Assembly: GCF_002699985.1 (NCBI RefSeq)
Contig: NZ_LKBT01000023.1
Location: forward strand, 62,001-126,000
Direction: 5' to 3'
Length of the DNA: 64,000 nucleotides
From: Pseudomonas sp. ICMP 561
Lineage (GTDB): Bacteria; Pseudomonadota; Gammaproteobacteria; Pseudomonadales; Pseudomonadaceae
The position numbers were made by a program, and so were the translations under genes. Below the pieces are notes generated by a model, which saw only the letters and a program-made list of their open reading frames with translations, was not told the origin of the DNA and made no database searches. Below are positions 35,357 through 44,775 of this stretch, in pieces; the first letter of the stretch is position 1, and each line of letters begins with the position of its first letter.

Positions 35357-36220
35357 ATGAATGTTGACTTGCACTGCCACAGCACCGCCTCCGATGGCGC
35401 ACTTGCGCCTACGGCTCTGGTTGCCCGTGCTTACGAGAATGGCGTGCGCGTCCTTTCCCTGACGGATCACGACACCCTCGAAGGCCTGGAAGAAGCCCGT
35501 ACTGCGGCGCTTTCACTGGGTATGCAACTGGTAAACGGGGTTGAGCTTTCCTGCACCTGGGGCGGTGCGACCATCCATATTCTGGGCTACGGCTTTGCGA
35601 TGGATGCACCGGCTCTGGTGGCGGCTATTGCTCGTTTGCATGACGGCCGCTGGTTGCGGGCCGAAGAAATCAGTCGCAAATTGGCGATCAAAGGTATGCC
35701 CGGGGCGCTGGAAGGTGCTCGGGCCATCCAGCAGGAGCTCGGCGACAGCGGCAATGCACCGGCTCGTCCGCACTTCGCGGACTTCATGGTGCGCGCCGGT
35801 TTCGTCAAGGACCGCGCCGAGGCTTTTCGTAAATGGCTGGGAGCGGGCAAACTGGGCGATGTGAAACAACATTGGCCTACGCTGGAAGAAACCGTCGGCA
35901 CCTTGCGGGAATCCGGGGCCTGGGTCAGTCTTGCGCACCCCGTGCATTATGATTTCACCCGTAGTAAGCGTCGTAAGCTGGTCGCCGCGTTTATTGAAGC
36001 GGGCGGTCATGCGATTGAAGTAGTCAATGGCCTGCAACCTGCCGAACAGGTTGGAACCCTGGCCATTCTGGCGCGTGAATTTGGCCTGCTGGTGTCTGCC
36101 GGCAGTGACTTCCATGCTCCTGGTGGCTGGTCCGAGATAGGCACCTATCGTCCTGTGCCCGAAGACCTGCCGCCCCTTTGGTCCCGGTTCAAACATGATC
36201 AGTCTACTGCTGCCTTCTGA
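35357..36220 (+). CDS. rnm: PHP-domain 5'-3' exoribonuclease RNase AM
   Basis: A 287-aa PHP phosphoesterase (YciV/TrpH family). Trinuclear-metal motifs: H6-x-H8 (DLHCHSTASDG), SLTDHDTLEG, GVELSC, ISLAHP-like WVSLAHPVHY, and SAGSDFHAPG near the end. E. coli RNase AM trims 5' ends of rRNA and degrades short RNAs. The start at 35357 is the first residue conserved in the family. It begins a plus-strand run that continues with the YrdC/YciO-type gene 13 bp later. Confidence 0.93.
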   Translation: MNVDLHCHSTASDGALAPTALVARAYENGVRVLSLTDHDTLEGLEEARTAALSLGMQLVNGVELSCTWGGATIHILGYGFAMDAPALVAAIARLHDGRWLRAEEISRKLAIKGMPGALEGARAIQQELGDSGNAPARPHFADFMVRAGFVKDRAEAFRKWLGAGKLGDVKQHWPTLEETVGTLRESGAWVSLAHPVHYDFTRSKRRKLVAAFIEAGGHAIEVVNGLQPAEQVGTLAILAREFGLLVSAGSDFHAPGGWSEIGTYRPVPEDLPPLWSRFKHDQSTAAF

Positions 36221-36233
36221 ACAGGAAGATACC

Positions 36234-36863
36234 GTGAGTCAATTTTTCCAGGTCCACCCGGAGAACCCGCAAGCGCGCCTGATCAAACAGGCCGTGGAAA
36301 TTATCAAAGCGGGCGGTTTGGTGATCTATCCCACTGATTCGTCATACGCATTGGGCTGCCAGCTCGGCGATAAAAGCGCCATCGAGCGCATTCGCCGTCT
36401 TCGGCAACTGGACGACAAGCACAACTTCACGTTGATGTGCTGTGATCTGTCCCAGCTGGGGCTGTTCGCGAAAGTCGATACCGGTGCCTTTCGGGCGCTC
36501 AAGGCCCATACGCCGGGCCCGTACACGTTCATCCTCAACGCCACCCGCGAAGTGCCGAGGCTGATTCTGCACCCGAAGCGCCGGACCATCGGCCTGCGGG
36601 TACCGAAGCACCCCATCGCTCAGGCGTTGCTGGAAGAGCTGGGCGAGCCGCTGATGAGTGTCAGCCTGATCCTGCCGGGGGAAAGCGTGCCGATGAGCGA
36701 TCCTTATGAAATGCGCCAGACCCTTGAGCGTCAGGTCGATCTGATCATCGATGGCGGCATGGGCGGTATTTCTGCCTCGACAGTGATCAATCTGACCGGT
36801 GACGAGCCTGAAGTGGTCCGTGTCGGTTGCGGCGACCCTTCACCTTTCGGTGTCGAGGTTTAA
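36234..36863 (+). CDS. L-threonylcarbamoyladenylate synthase-type protein (YciO/YrdC family)
   Basis: A 209-aa YrdC-fold protein with KAGGLVIYPTDSSYALGCQ, the KHNFTLMCCDLSQLG segment and RVPKHPIAQALL. It fits YciO rather than the shorter TsaC; both bind ATP and threonine-derived carbamate, but YciO's role in tRNA t6A formation is uncertain. The GTG start at 36234 has AGGAAG 6 bases before it. It overlaps scpA by one base (TAATG). Confidence 0.9.
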   Translation: MSQFFQVHPENPQARLIKQAVEIIKAGGLVIYPTDSSYALGCQLGDKSAIERIRRLRQLDDKHNFTLMCCDLSQLGLFAKVDTGAFRALKAHTPGPYTFILNATREVPRLILHPKRRTIGLRVPKHPIAQALLEELGEPLMSVSLILPGESVPMSDPYEMRQTLERQVDLIIDGGMGGISASTVINLTGDEPEVVRVGCGDPSPFGVEV

Positions 36864-37681
36864 TGACCAGCGTAGAAGCCGTCGACAGTCAGGCCGACGC
36901 TCAGCAGGAACTGCCGTTCGCCATGGTCTACGGCCAGGCGGTCACGCAGATGCCGATGGATCTGTACATTCCGCCGGATGCGCTGGAAGTCTTTCTGGAG
37001 GCGTTCGAAGGGCCGCTGGACTTGCTGCTGTACCTGATCCGCAAGCAAAACATCGACATCCTTGATATCCCGGTGGCCGAAATCACCAAGCAGTACATGG
37101 GCTACGTCGAGCTGATGAAGACGGTGCGCCTGGAACTGGCTGCCGAATATCTGGTGATGGCCGCCATGCTGGCCGAGATCAAGTCGCGCATGCTGCTGCC
37201 GCGTTCTGCCGAGGCCGAGCAGGAGGAAGACGATCCGCGCGCCGAGCTGATCCGTCGTCTGCAAGAGTACGAGCGTTTCAAGGTGGCCGCCGAAGGTATC
37301 GACCAGTTGAACCGTGTCGGTCGTGACGTCGTCGTGCCCAAACTTGATGCGCCTGAAGCGCGGGCCCGCAAGCTGTTGCCGGAAGTCAGCCTCGAAGAGT
37401 TATTGATGTCCATGGCTGAGGTTTTGCGCCGTGGCGACATGTTTGAAAGCCACCAGGTCAGCCGCGAAGCCCTGTCCACCCGTGAGCGCATGAGTGATGT
37501 GCTGGAACGACTCAAAGGTGGCGGCTTTGTGCCGTTTGCCGAGCTGTTTACTGCCGAAGAGGGGCGCCTGGGTGTCGTCGTGACTTTTATGGCCGTTCTG
37601 GAACTGGTCAAGGAGTCACTGGTGGAGTTGGTACAGAACGAACCGTTTGCAGTCATCCATGTGCGGGCGCGAGCCGAATAA
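36863..37681 (+). CDS. scpA: Segregation and condensation protein ScpA
   Basis: A 272-aa kleisin subunit of the SMC-like condensin. Core motifs are FEGPLDLLLYLIRKQNIDI and the helix AAEYLVMAAMLAEIKSRMLLP; a C-terminal winged helix ends at VIHVRARAE. The ATG at 36863 overlaps the stop of the preceding gene. The first about 45 residues before the kleisin core are a pseudomonad-type extension, so translation could start later. ScpB follows at 10 bp. Confidence 0.93.
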   Translation: MTSVEAVDSQADAQQELPFAMVYGQAVTQMPMDLYIPPDALEVFLEAFEGPLDLLLYLIRKQNIDILDIPVAEITKQYMGYVELMKTVRLELAAEYLVMAAMLAEIKSRMLLPRSAEAEQEEDDPRAELIRRLQEYERFKVAAEGIDQLNRVGRDVVVPKLDAPEARARKLLPEVSLEELLMSMAEVLRRGDMFESHQVSREALSTRERMSDVLERLKGGGFVPFAELFTAEEGRLGVVVTFMAVLELVKESLVELVQNEPFAVIHVRARAE

Positions 37682-37691
37682 GAGCTGATCA

Positions 37692-38450
37692 ATGAATCTC
37701 AACGAACCCCGCGAGCTGGCTCCGCTGCTCGAAGCTTTTCTGTTGGCCTCGGGTAAGCCGCAATCGCTGGAGCGTCTCTACGAGTTGTTCGAAGAGGGCG
37801 AGCGCCCTGAGCCGCCGGTGTTCAAGAAAGCCCTGCAATTGCTGGGCAAATCCTGCGAGGGCAGGGCTTTCGAGCTCAAGGAAGTGGCTTCCGGTTATCG
37901 CCTGCAGATTCGCGAAAAGTTTTCCCCTTGGGTCGGTCGTCTCTGGGAAGAGCGTCCGCAGCGCTATTCCCGGGCCATGCTGGAAACCATGGCGTTGATT
38001 GCCTACCGCCAGCCGATCACTCGGGGGGAAATCGAGGATGTGCGCGGCGTGGCAGTCAACAGCCATATTGTGAAGACTCTGCTGGAGCGCGAGTGGATCA
38101 GGGTGGTCGGTTATCGCGAAGTCCCGGGCAAGCCTGCGATGTTTGCCACCACCAAGGCGTTTCTTGATCACTTCAACCTGAAAAATCTCGACGACCTGCC
38201 GCCGCTGGCTGATCTGCGTGAGCTGGAGCCGGACCCGGTTCTGGATTTTGAAGACGCTCCGGTGCCCGCGCATCTGCAAGCTCTTGCGGACGCCAGCGCC
38301 GATCCTGACGCCGAGCCCGAGCCGCCGAGGGACGAAACCAGCTTCCGCAGCTTATTGGTCGAACTCGACTCGATGGAGCAGGGTCTGAAGATCGACTTTG
38401 ATGATTTGCTGCCGGATGAAAAGACCGAGGACGCTACCGATCCCGATTGA
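37692..38450 (+). CDS. scpB: Segregation and condensation protein ScpB
   Basis: A 252-aa partner of ScpA with two winged-helix domains: APLLEAFLLASGKPQSLERL near the start and RAMLETMALIAYRQPITRGE in the second domain, followed by the conserved RGVAVNSHIVKTLLE. The last 75 residues are acidic and probably disordered. The pair works with an SMC protein in chromosome compaction. Confidence 0.95.
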   Translation: MNLNEPRELAPLLEAFLLASGKPQSLERLYELFEEGERPEPPVFKKALQLLGKSCEGRAFELKEVASGYRLQIREKFSPWVGRLWEERPQRYSRAMLETMALIAYRQPITRGEIEDVRGVAVNSHIVKTLLEREWIRVVGYREVPGKPAMFATTKAFLDHFNLKNLDDLPPLADLRELEPDPVLDFEDAPVPAHLQALADASADPDAEPEPPRDETSFRSLLVELDSMEQGLKIDFDDLLPDEKTEDATDPD

Positions 38451-38458
38451 AAGCAGAT

Positions 38459-38550
38459 CTGTTGGAGCGAGGCTTGCCCGCGAATCGATCGCCTCGGTCT
38501 AACCGGTAAACCGCATTATCGTTTTTCGCGGGCAAGCCTCGCTCCAACAG
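38459..38550. repeat. REP pair (class GTTGGAGCGAGGCTTGCCCG)
   Basis: CTGTTGGAGCGAGGCTTGCC opposed by GGCAAGCCTCGCTCCAACAG. Nearly the same as 25879-25970. It starts 9 bases after scpB and ends 11 bases before the next gene. Confidence 0.92.
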
Positions 38551-38560
38551 GGCACGACTC

Positions 38561-38752
38561 ATGAGCGACACCAAGAAACCCTGCATCAGCCTTTGTAAAT
38601 TCGACGCCGATATCTGCATCGGCTGTGGCCGCAGCAAGAAAGAAATCAAGGCCTGGAAGAAGATGGACAAGGACGAGCGCCGTGACGTGCTGAAAGAAGC
38701 TGCCGTTCGCATGAAGGCTTTTAAAGGTGCCGGTCGGCGGAAAAAGAAGTAA
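38561..38752 (+). CDS. DUF1289 family zinc-ribbon-like small protein
   Basis: A 63-aa basic protein with four cysteines in the DUF1289 spacing: C8-x3-C12-x6-C19-x2-C22 (PCISLCKFDADICIGCGRS). A helical WKKMDKDERRDVL segment and a tail KGAGRRKKK follow. The cysteines probably hold zinc or an iron-sulfur cluster. Function unknown. Confidence 0.9.
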   Translation: MSDTKKPCISLCKFDADICIGCGRSKKEIKAWKKMDKDERRDVLKEAAVRMKAFKGAGRRKKK

Positions 38753-38949
38753 GGCGCAAATTTTCGTCTAGCGTCTAATGCGCAAAGCGTTATGTGAGCG
38801 TATCATTCGCGACCTTTTGGCGATTCTGCTCGTGATGAGTTTAGCGCCAGAAGTTTTTCAGTATTACGCCTCGTGGCTATCCACAGCCCAGGCAACAGGT
38901 TGCGCCGGTCCTCGGCGTCCCCTGAATCGACACACCGGGAGGTGCCCAG

Positions 38950-40206
38950 ATGAGTGAACAAGACAAGCAGGACAGCCAGGAAATCGGACCCGCAGGCGAA
39001 AAGCTGCAGAAGGTTCTGGCACGTATTGGCGTAGGCTCGCGTCGCGACGTTGAAGCCTGGATCAGCCAGGGCCGTATCAAGGTCAATGGCAAGGACGCGA
39101 CCCTCGGTCAACGCGTCGATCTGCACGATGCGATTACCGTTGACGGCCGCGTCATCAAACGCGAAGAGGCCGCCGAAACGGTGCGCCGCGTCATCATGTA
39201 CAACAAACCGGACGGTGAAATCTGTACCCGTGACGACCCTGAAGGTCGCCCGACGGTGTTCGATCGCCTGCCGCGTCCAAAAGAAGGCCGCTGGGTCAAC
39301 ATCGGTCGTCTGGACATCAACACCACCGGTCTGCTGATGTTCACCACCGATGGTGAACTGGCCAACCGCCTGATGCACCCGTCCTTCGAAATGGACCGTG
39401 AATACGCTGTGCGTGTACGTGGCGAAGTGGACGATGACATGATCGCGCGGCTCAAGGCTGGCGTTGTTCTTGAAGACGGTCCGGCTCGTTTCACCGACAT
39501 CCAGCAAGCGCCGGGCGGTGAAGGCTTCAACCACTGGTATCACTGCGTGGTGATGGAAGGCCGTAACCGTGAAGTACGTCGTCTCTGGGAATCCCAGGGC
39601 CTGGTGGTCAGCCGTCTGAAGCGTGTGCGCTACGGACCTGTGTTCCTCAATTCCGACCTGCCGATGGGTCGCTGGCGCGAAATGAGTCAGTACGAGGTGG
39701 ACATCCTCAGCGCTGAAGTGGGCCTCACGCCCGTGGCTCAGCCGCAGATGAACGCCAAGACCAAGGACAAGATGGAGCGCTTGCAGCGTCAGTCGTCTCG
39801 TCCATTGGGCAAAGGCGAGCGCGTGCGCACCCTGCGTCCGGCCAAGGACGGTGCTCCGACTGGCGAGCGTGCTCCACGTCAGCCGCAAGTGACCGGCAGT
39901 GACCGTGATCGCGCCCAGCGTCCAGCCGCACCGCGTACGGATTCCGGCCGTGGTCAGCGCAACGACCCTAACAAGTCGGCGCCACGCACGCCACGTCCAG
40001 CCAATGGTCGCAGTGATACTCGCAACGACAACAGCCGTGGCACGCCAGTGGCTGAGCGTCCAAGTGACATGAACAAGCGTCCGGCCAAGCCGTCGCCGAA
40101 ACGTCCGGGTATCACCCTGGTCGATGACGCGCCGTCCGGCAAACGCCGTGGTCCGGCATCGGGTTCGGGTCAGCGCCCGGGTTTCGGTCGTCGCAAGCCG
40201 CAGTAA
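38950..40206 (+). CDS. rluB: 23S rRNA pseudouridine(2605) synthase RluB
   Basis: A 418-aa RsuA-type enzyme. An S4 RNA-binding domain (LQKVLARIGVGSRRDVEAWI) is at about 20-75 and the catalytic domain about 80-255. The nucleophile Asp122 lies in GRLDINTTGLLMF. The last about 155 residues are a long low-complexity basic tail of Arg, Pro, Lys and Asn, typical of pseudomonads. It makes pseudouridine in the peptidyl-transferase region of 23S rRNA. An intrinsic terminator follows at 40224-40254. The 197-base gap before it (38753-38949) holds no gene I can support. Confidence 0.93.
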   Translation: MSEQDKQDSQEIGPAGEKLQKVLARIGVGSRRDVEAWISQGRIKVNGKDATLGQRVDLHDAITVDGRVIKREEAAETVRRVIMYNKPDGEICTRDDPEGRPTVFDRLPRPKEGRWVNIGRLDINTTGLLMFTTDGELANRLMHPSFEMDREYAVRVRGEVDDDMIARLKAGVVLEDGPARFTDIQQAPGGEGFNHWYHCVVMEGRNREVRRLWESQGLVVSRLKRVRYGPVFLNSDLPMGRWREMSQYEVDILSAEVGLTPVAQPQMNAKTKDKMERLQRQSSRPLGKGERVRTLRPAKDGAPTGERAPRQPQVTGSDRDRAQRPAAPRTDSGRGQRNDPNKSAPRTPRPANGRSDTRNDNSRGTPVAERPSDMNKRPAKPSPKRPGITLVDDAPSGKRRGPASGSGQRPGFGRRKPQ

Positions 40207-40223
40207 ACCTCAGCAGTCAGAAG

Positions 40224-40254
40224 AAACGCCCCTCGCAAGACGGGCGTTTTTTTT
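40224..40254 (+). terminator. Intrinsic terminator of rluB
   Basis: AAACGCCC and GGGCGTTT form an 8-bp stem with a 10-base spacer loop, followed by a run of eight T (40247-40254). Confidence 0.88.
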
Positions 40255-40362
40255 CGCCCCCGACATATGCCGCCTAAGACCTTGTGACACTTGATCCCGA
40301 CGTATTCACCTGGCTGAGCTAAGCCGTAAAGGGACCTTCGACGTTATCGGGATGAGCTTCTT

Positions 40363-42579
40363 ATGCGCACAGGGATGTTCGCGCTGGCCTTGGGTTTGTT
40401 GGCTTTACGCTTTTTACCGGCATTGCCGCCGGTCTGGGTGTTGTTGTGCATGCCGGTGCTGGCTTTGATGCTGTTGCCCTTTCGCACGTACCCCTTGGCT
40501 TTCTTTTTAGTTGGATTCACCTGGGCATGCGTTTCGGCTCAATGGGCACTGGATGATCGTCTTTCACCACGGCTGGACGGCCAGACCGTGTGGTTACAAG
40601 GGAAGGTCGTCGGTTTGCCTGCCGTTGCCGAAGGCGTAGTGCGCTTTGAGCTGGAAGACCTGCAATCTCGACGCTTTAAATTGCCGGAGCGCATGCGGGT
40701 GGCCTGGTATGGCGGCCCGGAAATCCGCAGTGGCGAGCGCTGGCGTCTCGCGGTCAAGCTCAAGCGCCCCGGCGGATTGGCCAATCCACATGCTTTTGAT
40801 TACGAGGCCTGGCTGCTGGCCCAGCGTATTGGCGCTACAGGCACAGTTGCCGATGGACAGCAGCTGGTATCTGCCCGTTCAGGCTGGCGGGATCTGATAC
40901 GCCAGCGTTTGCTGGCGGTTGATGCGCAGGGGCGCGAAGGTGGTCTGGCCGCACTGGTTCTGGGTGATGGCTCGGGACTCAGCGCGGTCGACTGGCAGAT
41001 ACTGCAAGACACCGGGACTGTGCATCTTCTGGTTATTTCCGGGCAGCACGTGGGCTTGCTGGCGGGTGTGATGTACGCGCTGATCGCTGGCCTGGCACGT
41101 TGGGGATTATGGCCGCGCGCGCTGCCTTGGTTGCCATGGGCGTGCGGACTGGCGTTCATTGCTGCGCTGGGGTACGGCTTGCTCGCGGGCTTTGAAGTGC
41201 CGGTACGCCGGGCGTGCGTGATGGTCGGCATGGTCTTGCTTTGGCGGTTGCGTTTTCGGCATCTAGGGGCTGTCTTGCCGCTGCTGCTGTCGCTGAATGC
41301 CGTGCTGGTGTTCGAGCCGTTGGCCAGTTTGCAGCCGGGTTTCTGGCTGTCCTTTATCGCTGTCGCAATCCTGATTCTGATATTTGGCGGGCGGCTGGGT
41401 GCCTGGAGTTGGCTGCAAAGCTGGACCCGCGCCCAGTGGTTGATCGCCATTGGTTTGTTGCCGGTGTTGCTGGCGCTGAATCTGCCCATCAGTTTGAGTG
41501 GTCCGTTTGCCAATCTTGTCGCGGTACCTTGGGTGAGTTTTCTGATCCTCCCGCCAGCGCTGCTTGGAACCTTGCTGCTGCCGGTTCCTTATCTGGGTGA
41601 AGGGCTGTTGTGGCTGGCGGGTGGTGCGCTGGAGTGGTTGTTCAGGTTTCTCGGATGGGTCGCCGAGTGGCTGCCTGCCTGGGTGCCGACTGCCATGCCG
41701 CTATGGGCCTGGGTGTTGAGTCTGCTGGGCGGTGTGTTGTTGCTGTTGCCCAGCGGCGTGCCGTTGCGAGGGCTGGGTTGGCCGATGTTGCTGCTTTGCG
41801 TGTTCCCGCCCTTGAAAGACGTGCCTCATGGTCAAGTCGACGTCCTGCATCTGGATGTCGGCCAAGGCTTGGCGATCCTCTTGCGCACCCGGCATCACGC
41901 GCTGCTGTACGACGCCGGGCCGCGCTTTGGTGAGTTTGATATAGGTCAACGGGTGGTGTTGCCCGCCATCCGCAAGAGCGGCGTGCGCCAGCTTGATGTG
42001 ATGCTGATCAGCCATGCCGACGCCGACCATGCCGGTGGTGCGCAGGCGGTTCATCAAGGCTTGCCGGTCAAGCGGGTGCTGGGGGGCGAGCTGGAAAGGC
42101 TGCCGCCGTCGCTGAAAGCGCAACTCTGCGTCAATGACGAACGCTGGGAGTGGGACGGTGTGGTGTTTTCAACCTGGCGCTGGAGTGATGCCCGAGAGGG
42201 GAATCAGGCTTCGTGTGTGTTAATGGTCGATGCCCGGGGCGAACGTTTGTTGCTGACAGGGGATATTGATGCCGAAGCCGAACAGGCCCTGATCGACACT
42301 GGTCTTGATGTACGTGCCAACTGGTTGCAAGCGCCGCACCACGGCAGCCGAACCTCCTCCTCGAAAAGCTTTCTGCGTGCGGTCGCTCCTGATGGTGTGT
42401 TGATCTCCCGAGGGCGCAATAATGCCTTCGGGCACCCGCATCCGCTGGTCATGGCGCGCTATCAATGGTTCGGTATTCCCACCTGGGACAGCGCCGACCT
42501 GGGGGCCATCAGCCTGCAACTCGGTACGTTCGACAAACCCCGTTCACAGCGGGCCGAGAGGCGATTCTGGCGTGACTGA
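40363..42579 (+). CDS. comEC: DNA internalization/competence protein ComEC/Rec2
   Basis: A 738-aa multi-domain membrane protein. N-terminal OB-like soluble part (about 60-170), competence channel with many membrane segments (about 190-470, motif LLVISGQHVGLLAG near 220), and C-terminal metallo-beta-lactamase-like domain with LISHADADHAGG (about 548-559). It forms the inner-membrane channel for single-stranded DNA uptake. No other competence genes are in the window; the exbBD pair follows in the same direction. Confidence 0.93.
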   Translation: MRTGMFALALGLLALRFLPALPPVWVLLCMPVLALMLLPFRTYPLAFFLVGFTWACVSAQWALDDRLSPRLDGQTVWLQGKVVGLPAVAEGVVRFELEDLQSRRFKLPERMRVAWYGGPEIRSGERWRLAVKLKRPGGLANPHAFDYEAWLLAQRIGATGTVADGQQLVSARSGWRDLIRQRLLAVDAQGREGGLAALVLGDGSGLSAVDWQILQDTGTVHLLVISGQHVGLLAGVMYALIAGLARWGLWPRALPWLPWACGLAFIAALGYGLLAGFEVPVRRACVMVGMVLLWRLRFRHLGAVLPLLLSLNAVLVFEPLASLQPGFWLSFIAVAILILIFGGRLGAWSWLQSWTRAQWLIAIGLLPVLLALNLPISLSGPFANLVAVPWVSFLILPPALLGTLLLPVPYLGEGLLWLAGGALEWLFRFLGWVAEWLPAWVPTAMPLWAWVLSLLGGVLLLLPSGVPLRGLGWPMLLLCVFPPLKDVPHGQVDVLHLDVGQGLAILLRTRHHALLYDAGPRFGEFDIGQRVVLPAIRKSGVRQLDVMLISHADADHAGGAQAVHQGLPVKRVLGGELERLPPSLKAQLCVNDERWEWDGVVFSTWRWSDAREGNQASCVLMVDARGERLLLTGDIDAEAEQALIDTGLDVRANWLQAPHHGSRTSSSKSFLRAVAPDGVLISRGRNNAFGHPHPLVMARYQWFGIPTWDSADLGAISLQLGTFDKPRSQRAERRFWRD

Positions 42580-42660
42580 CGCAAGGATATCGATCGCAGG
42601 CTTCGGTGAGTCGCCGACCCTATGTTAGAGTGGCGCCAATTTTTCGAGGGAGTCGTCACT

Positions 42661-43335
42661 GTGTGGGAACTGGTCAAATCTGGCGGCTGGATGATGCTGC
42701 CGATCATTCTGAGTTCCATTGCTGCGGTCGGCATTATCATCGAGCGCCTCTGGACCCTTCGTGCTAGCCGCATTACCCCGCCGCATCTGGTAGGGCAAGT
42801 CTGGCAATGGATTCAGGACAAGAAACTCGACAAGGAAAAACTCAAGCAACTGCGTGCAGATTCCCCTCTGGGTGAAATCCTTGCTGCAGGCCTGGCCAAT
42901 TCACGGCATGGCCGCGAAATCATGAAAGAGTGCATTGAAGAGGCCGCCGCACGGGTCATTCATGATCTGGAGCGCTACCTCAGTGCGCTTGGCTCCATCG
43001 CTGCCATGGCCCCTTTGCTGGGCCTGCTGGGTACGGTGTTGGGCATGATCGACATCTTTGGTTCGTTCAACGCCACCGGCAATACAGCCAATGCCTCGGT
43101 ACTGGCTGGCGGTATTTCCAAAGCGCTGATCTGTACGGCGTCGGGCCTGATCGTCGCGATTCCGGCGATCTTCTTCCACCGTTACCTGCAAAGCCGGGTC
43201 GACGAGCTGGTGGTCGGCATGGAACAGGAAGCCATCAAGCTGGTGGAAGTGGTGCAGGGCGATCGCGAAGTCGACCTGAACGATCCGAAAATTGACCTCA
43301 AGTCGCAGGCCCGGGGCGAGGGTCGTAAAAAGTGA
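42661..43335 (+). CDS. exbB: ExbB/TolQ-family proton channel subunit
   Basis: A 224-aa MotA/TolQ/ExbB protein with a first membrane segment near residues 10-28, a cytoplasmic loop, and two C-terminal segments near 108-132 and 155-177 (PLLGLLGTVLGMIDIF, ASGLIVAIPAIFF). A GTG start at 42661 after GAGGGAG is chosen; an ATG 13 codons upstream is possible. Works with ExbD in proton-driven energisation of the envelope, the TonB partner being unknown here. Confidence 0.92.
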   Translation: MWELVKSGGWMMLPIILSSIAAVGIIIERLWTLRASRITPPHLVGQVWQWIQDKKLDKEKLKQLRADSPLGEILAAGLANSRHGREIMKECIEEAAARVIHDLERYLSALGSIAAMAPLLGLLGTVLGMIDIFGSFNATGNTANASVLAGGISKALICTASGLIVAIPAIFFHRYLQSRVDELVVGMEQEAIKLVEVVQGDREVDLNDPKIDLKSQARGEGRKK

Positions 43336-43763
43336 AGTTTCGTCGTCGCAAGGCCAGAGAGAACATCGACATCAACCTCGTATCGTTGATCGATGTGGTG
43401 TTCATTCTGCTGCTGTTCTTCATCGTGACCACTACCTTCACTCGCGAAACCCAGTTGCGCGTCGACCTGCCGCAAGCGGTGACCGGCGCTCCGGAAACCG
43501 ATGCCGATCTCAAGCATCTGGACATCACCATCAACGCTGACGGCGTCTTTTCGGTGAACAACCAGTTGCTACCAAAAAACGACCTGCAGACCCTGATCGA
43601 TGCGCTTCAGCGTGAATCTGCCGGTGATACCAGTCTGCCGCTGTCGATCAGTGCCGATGGTAAAACCCCGCATCAGTCGGTGATCACCGCCATGGACGCT
43701 GCAGGCAAGCTGGGTTTCAGCCACCTGCGCATGACCACGGTCGAAGCTGCACCCGCTAACTGA
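43332..43763 (+). CDS. exbD: ExbD/TolR-family energy-transducing protein
   Basis: A 143-aa partner of ExbB with one N-terminal membrane segment (VVFILLLFFIVTTTF) preceded by the ion-coupling Asp in SLIDVVF, and a periplasmic domain. The start codon GTG overlaps the exbB stop by 4 bases. Next is lpxK, overlapping by one base (TGATG). Confidence 0.93.
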   Translation: MKFRRRKARENIDINLVSLIDVVFILLLFFIVTTTFTRETQLRVDLPQAVTGAPETDADLKHLDITINADGVFSVNNQLLPKNDLQTLIDALQRESAGDTSLPLSISADGKTPHQSVITAMDAAGKLGFSHLRMTTVEAAPAN

Positions 43764-44758
43764 TGGCCTTTTCTGATCGTTTGCTCGACGCCTGGTACAA
43801 AGGCCATCCGGCGCTGACGCTGTTGCGTCCGCTGGAGAGCCTTTATCGGCGAGTCGTGCAGGGCAGGCGTGAGCGTTTTCTGGCGGGGCAGGGCGAGATA
43901 TACAAGGCGCCTGTGCCTGTCGTGGTCGTGGGTAATATCACTATTGGCGGCACCGGCAAGACCCCGCTGATCCTGTGGATGATCGAACACTGTCACCGCC
44001 GCGGCTTGCGGGTCGGCGTGGTCAGCCGTGGTTACGGTGCCAAACCGCCGAGCCTGCCGTGGCGCGTGACCGCAGAGCAAAGCGCTGCAGAGGCGGGGGA
44101 TGAACCCCTGCTGATCGTGCAGCGCAGCGGCGTACCGTTGATGATTGATCCGGATCGCAGTCGTGCGGTGCAAGCACTGCTCGACAGTGAGCCGCTGGAC
44201 CTGATTCTTTCCGATGACGGCTTGCAGCATTATCGGCTGGCGCGGGATCTTGAGCTGGTGCTGATCGATGCTGCCCGTGGGCTGGGTAACCGACGATGTC
44301 TGCCCGCTGGTCCGCTGCGCGAACCTGTGGAACGTCTCCAGAGCGTCGATGCCTTGCTCTACAACGGAGCCAGTGCTGATCGGAACGATGGCTATGCCTT
44401 TCAGCTGCAACCGTCGGCGCTGGTCAATCTGCGCAGCGGCGAGCGCCAGGCGCTGGACTTCTTCCCAGCCGGGCAGGCGATTCACGCCGTGGCCGGTATC
44501 GGTAATCCCCAGCGTTTCTTCAATACCCTTGAAGGGCTACACTGGCGACCGGTCACCCACGCGTTTGCCGACCATGCTGTTTTCAGTGCTCAGGCGCTGA
44601 CCTTTTCCCCGGCGCTGCCTGTTGTCATGACCGAGAAGGATGCCGTGAAATGCCGGTCCTTCGCGGCGGACGACTGGTGGTACCTGGCTGTGGATGCCGT
44701 GCCATCGGATGCTTTTGTCAGCTGGTTCGATTCGCAGTTGTTACGTCTTTTGCCATGA
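43763..44758 (+). CDS. lpxK: Tetraacyldisaccharide 4'-kinase LpxK
   Basis: A 331-aa membrane-associated kinase that phosphorylates the 4' position of the lipid A disaccharide. The P-loop GNITIGGTGKTPL is near 57-69, with VVSRGYGAK and the catalytic-region motif DDGLQHYRLARD. Length is normal. It begins within the exbD stop codon. Next, 17 bp later, come the small Trm112-like gene and kdsB. Confidence 0.95.
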   Translation: MAFSDRLLDAWYKGHPALTLLRPLESLYRRVVQGRRERFLAGQGEIYKAPVPVVVVGNITIGGTGKTPLILWMIEHCHRRGLRVGVVSRGYGAKPPSLPWRVTAEQSAAEAGDEPLLIVQRSGVPLMIDPDRSRAVQALLDSEPLDLILSDDGLQHYRLARDLELVLIDAARGLGNRRCLPAGPLREPVERLQSVDALLYNGASADRNDGYAFQLQPSALVNLRSGERQALDFFPAGQAIHAVAGIGNPQRFFNTLEGLHWRPVTHAFADHAVFSAQALTFSPALPVVMTEKDAVKCRSFAADDWWYLAVDAVPSDAFVSWFDSQLLRLLP

Positions 44759-44775
44759 TTCGCTCAGGATTTCTT

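Noticed and set aside
38803..39888. 361-codon minus-strand frame opposite rluB
   Set aside because: Antisense of the catalytic domain of rluB; His/Thr-rich product with no domain.
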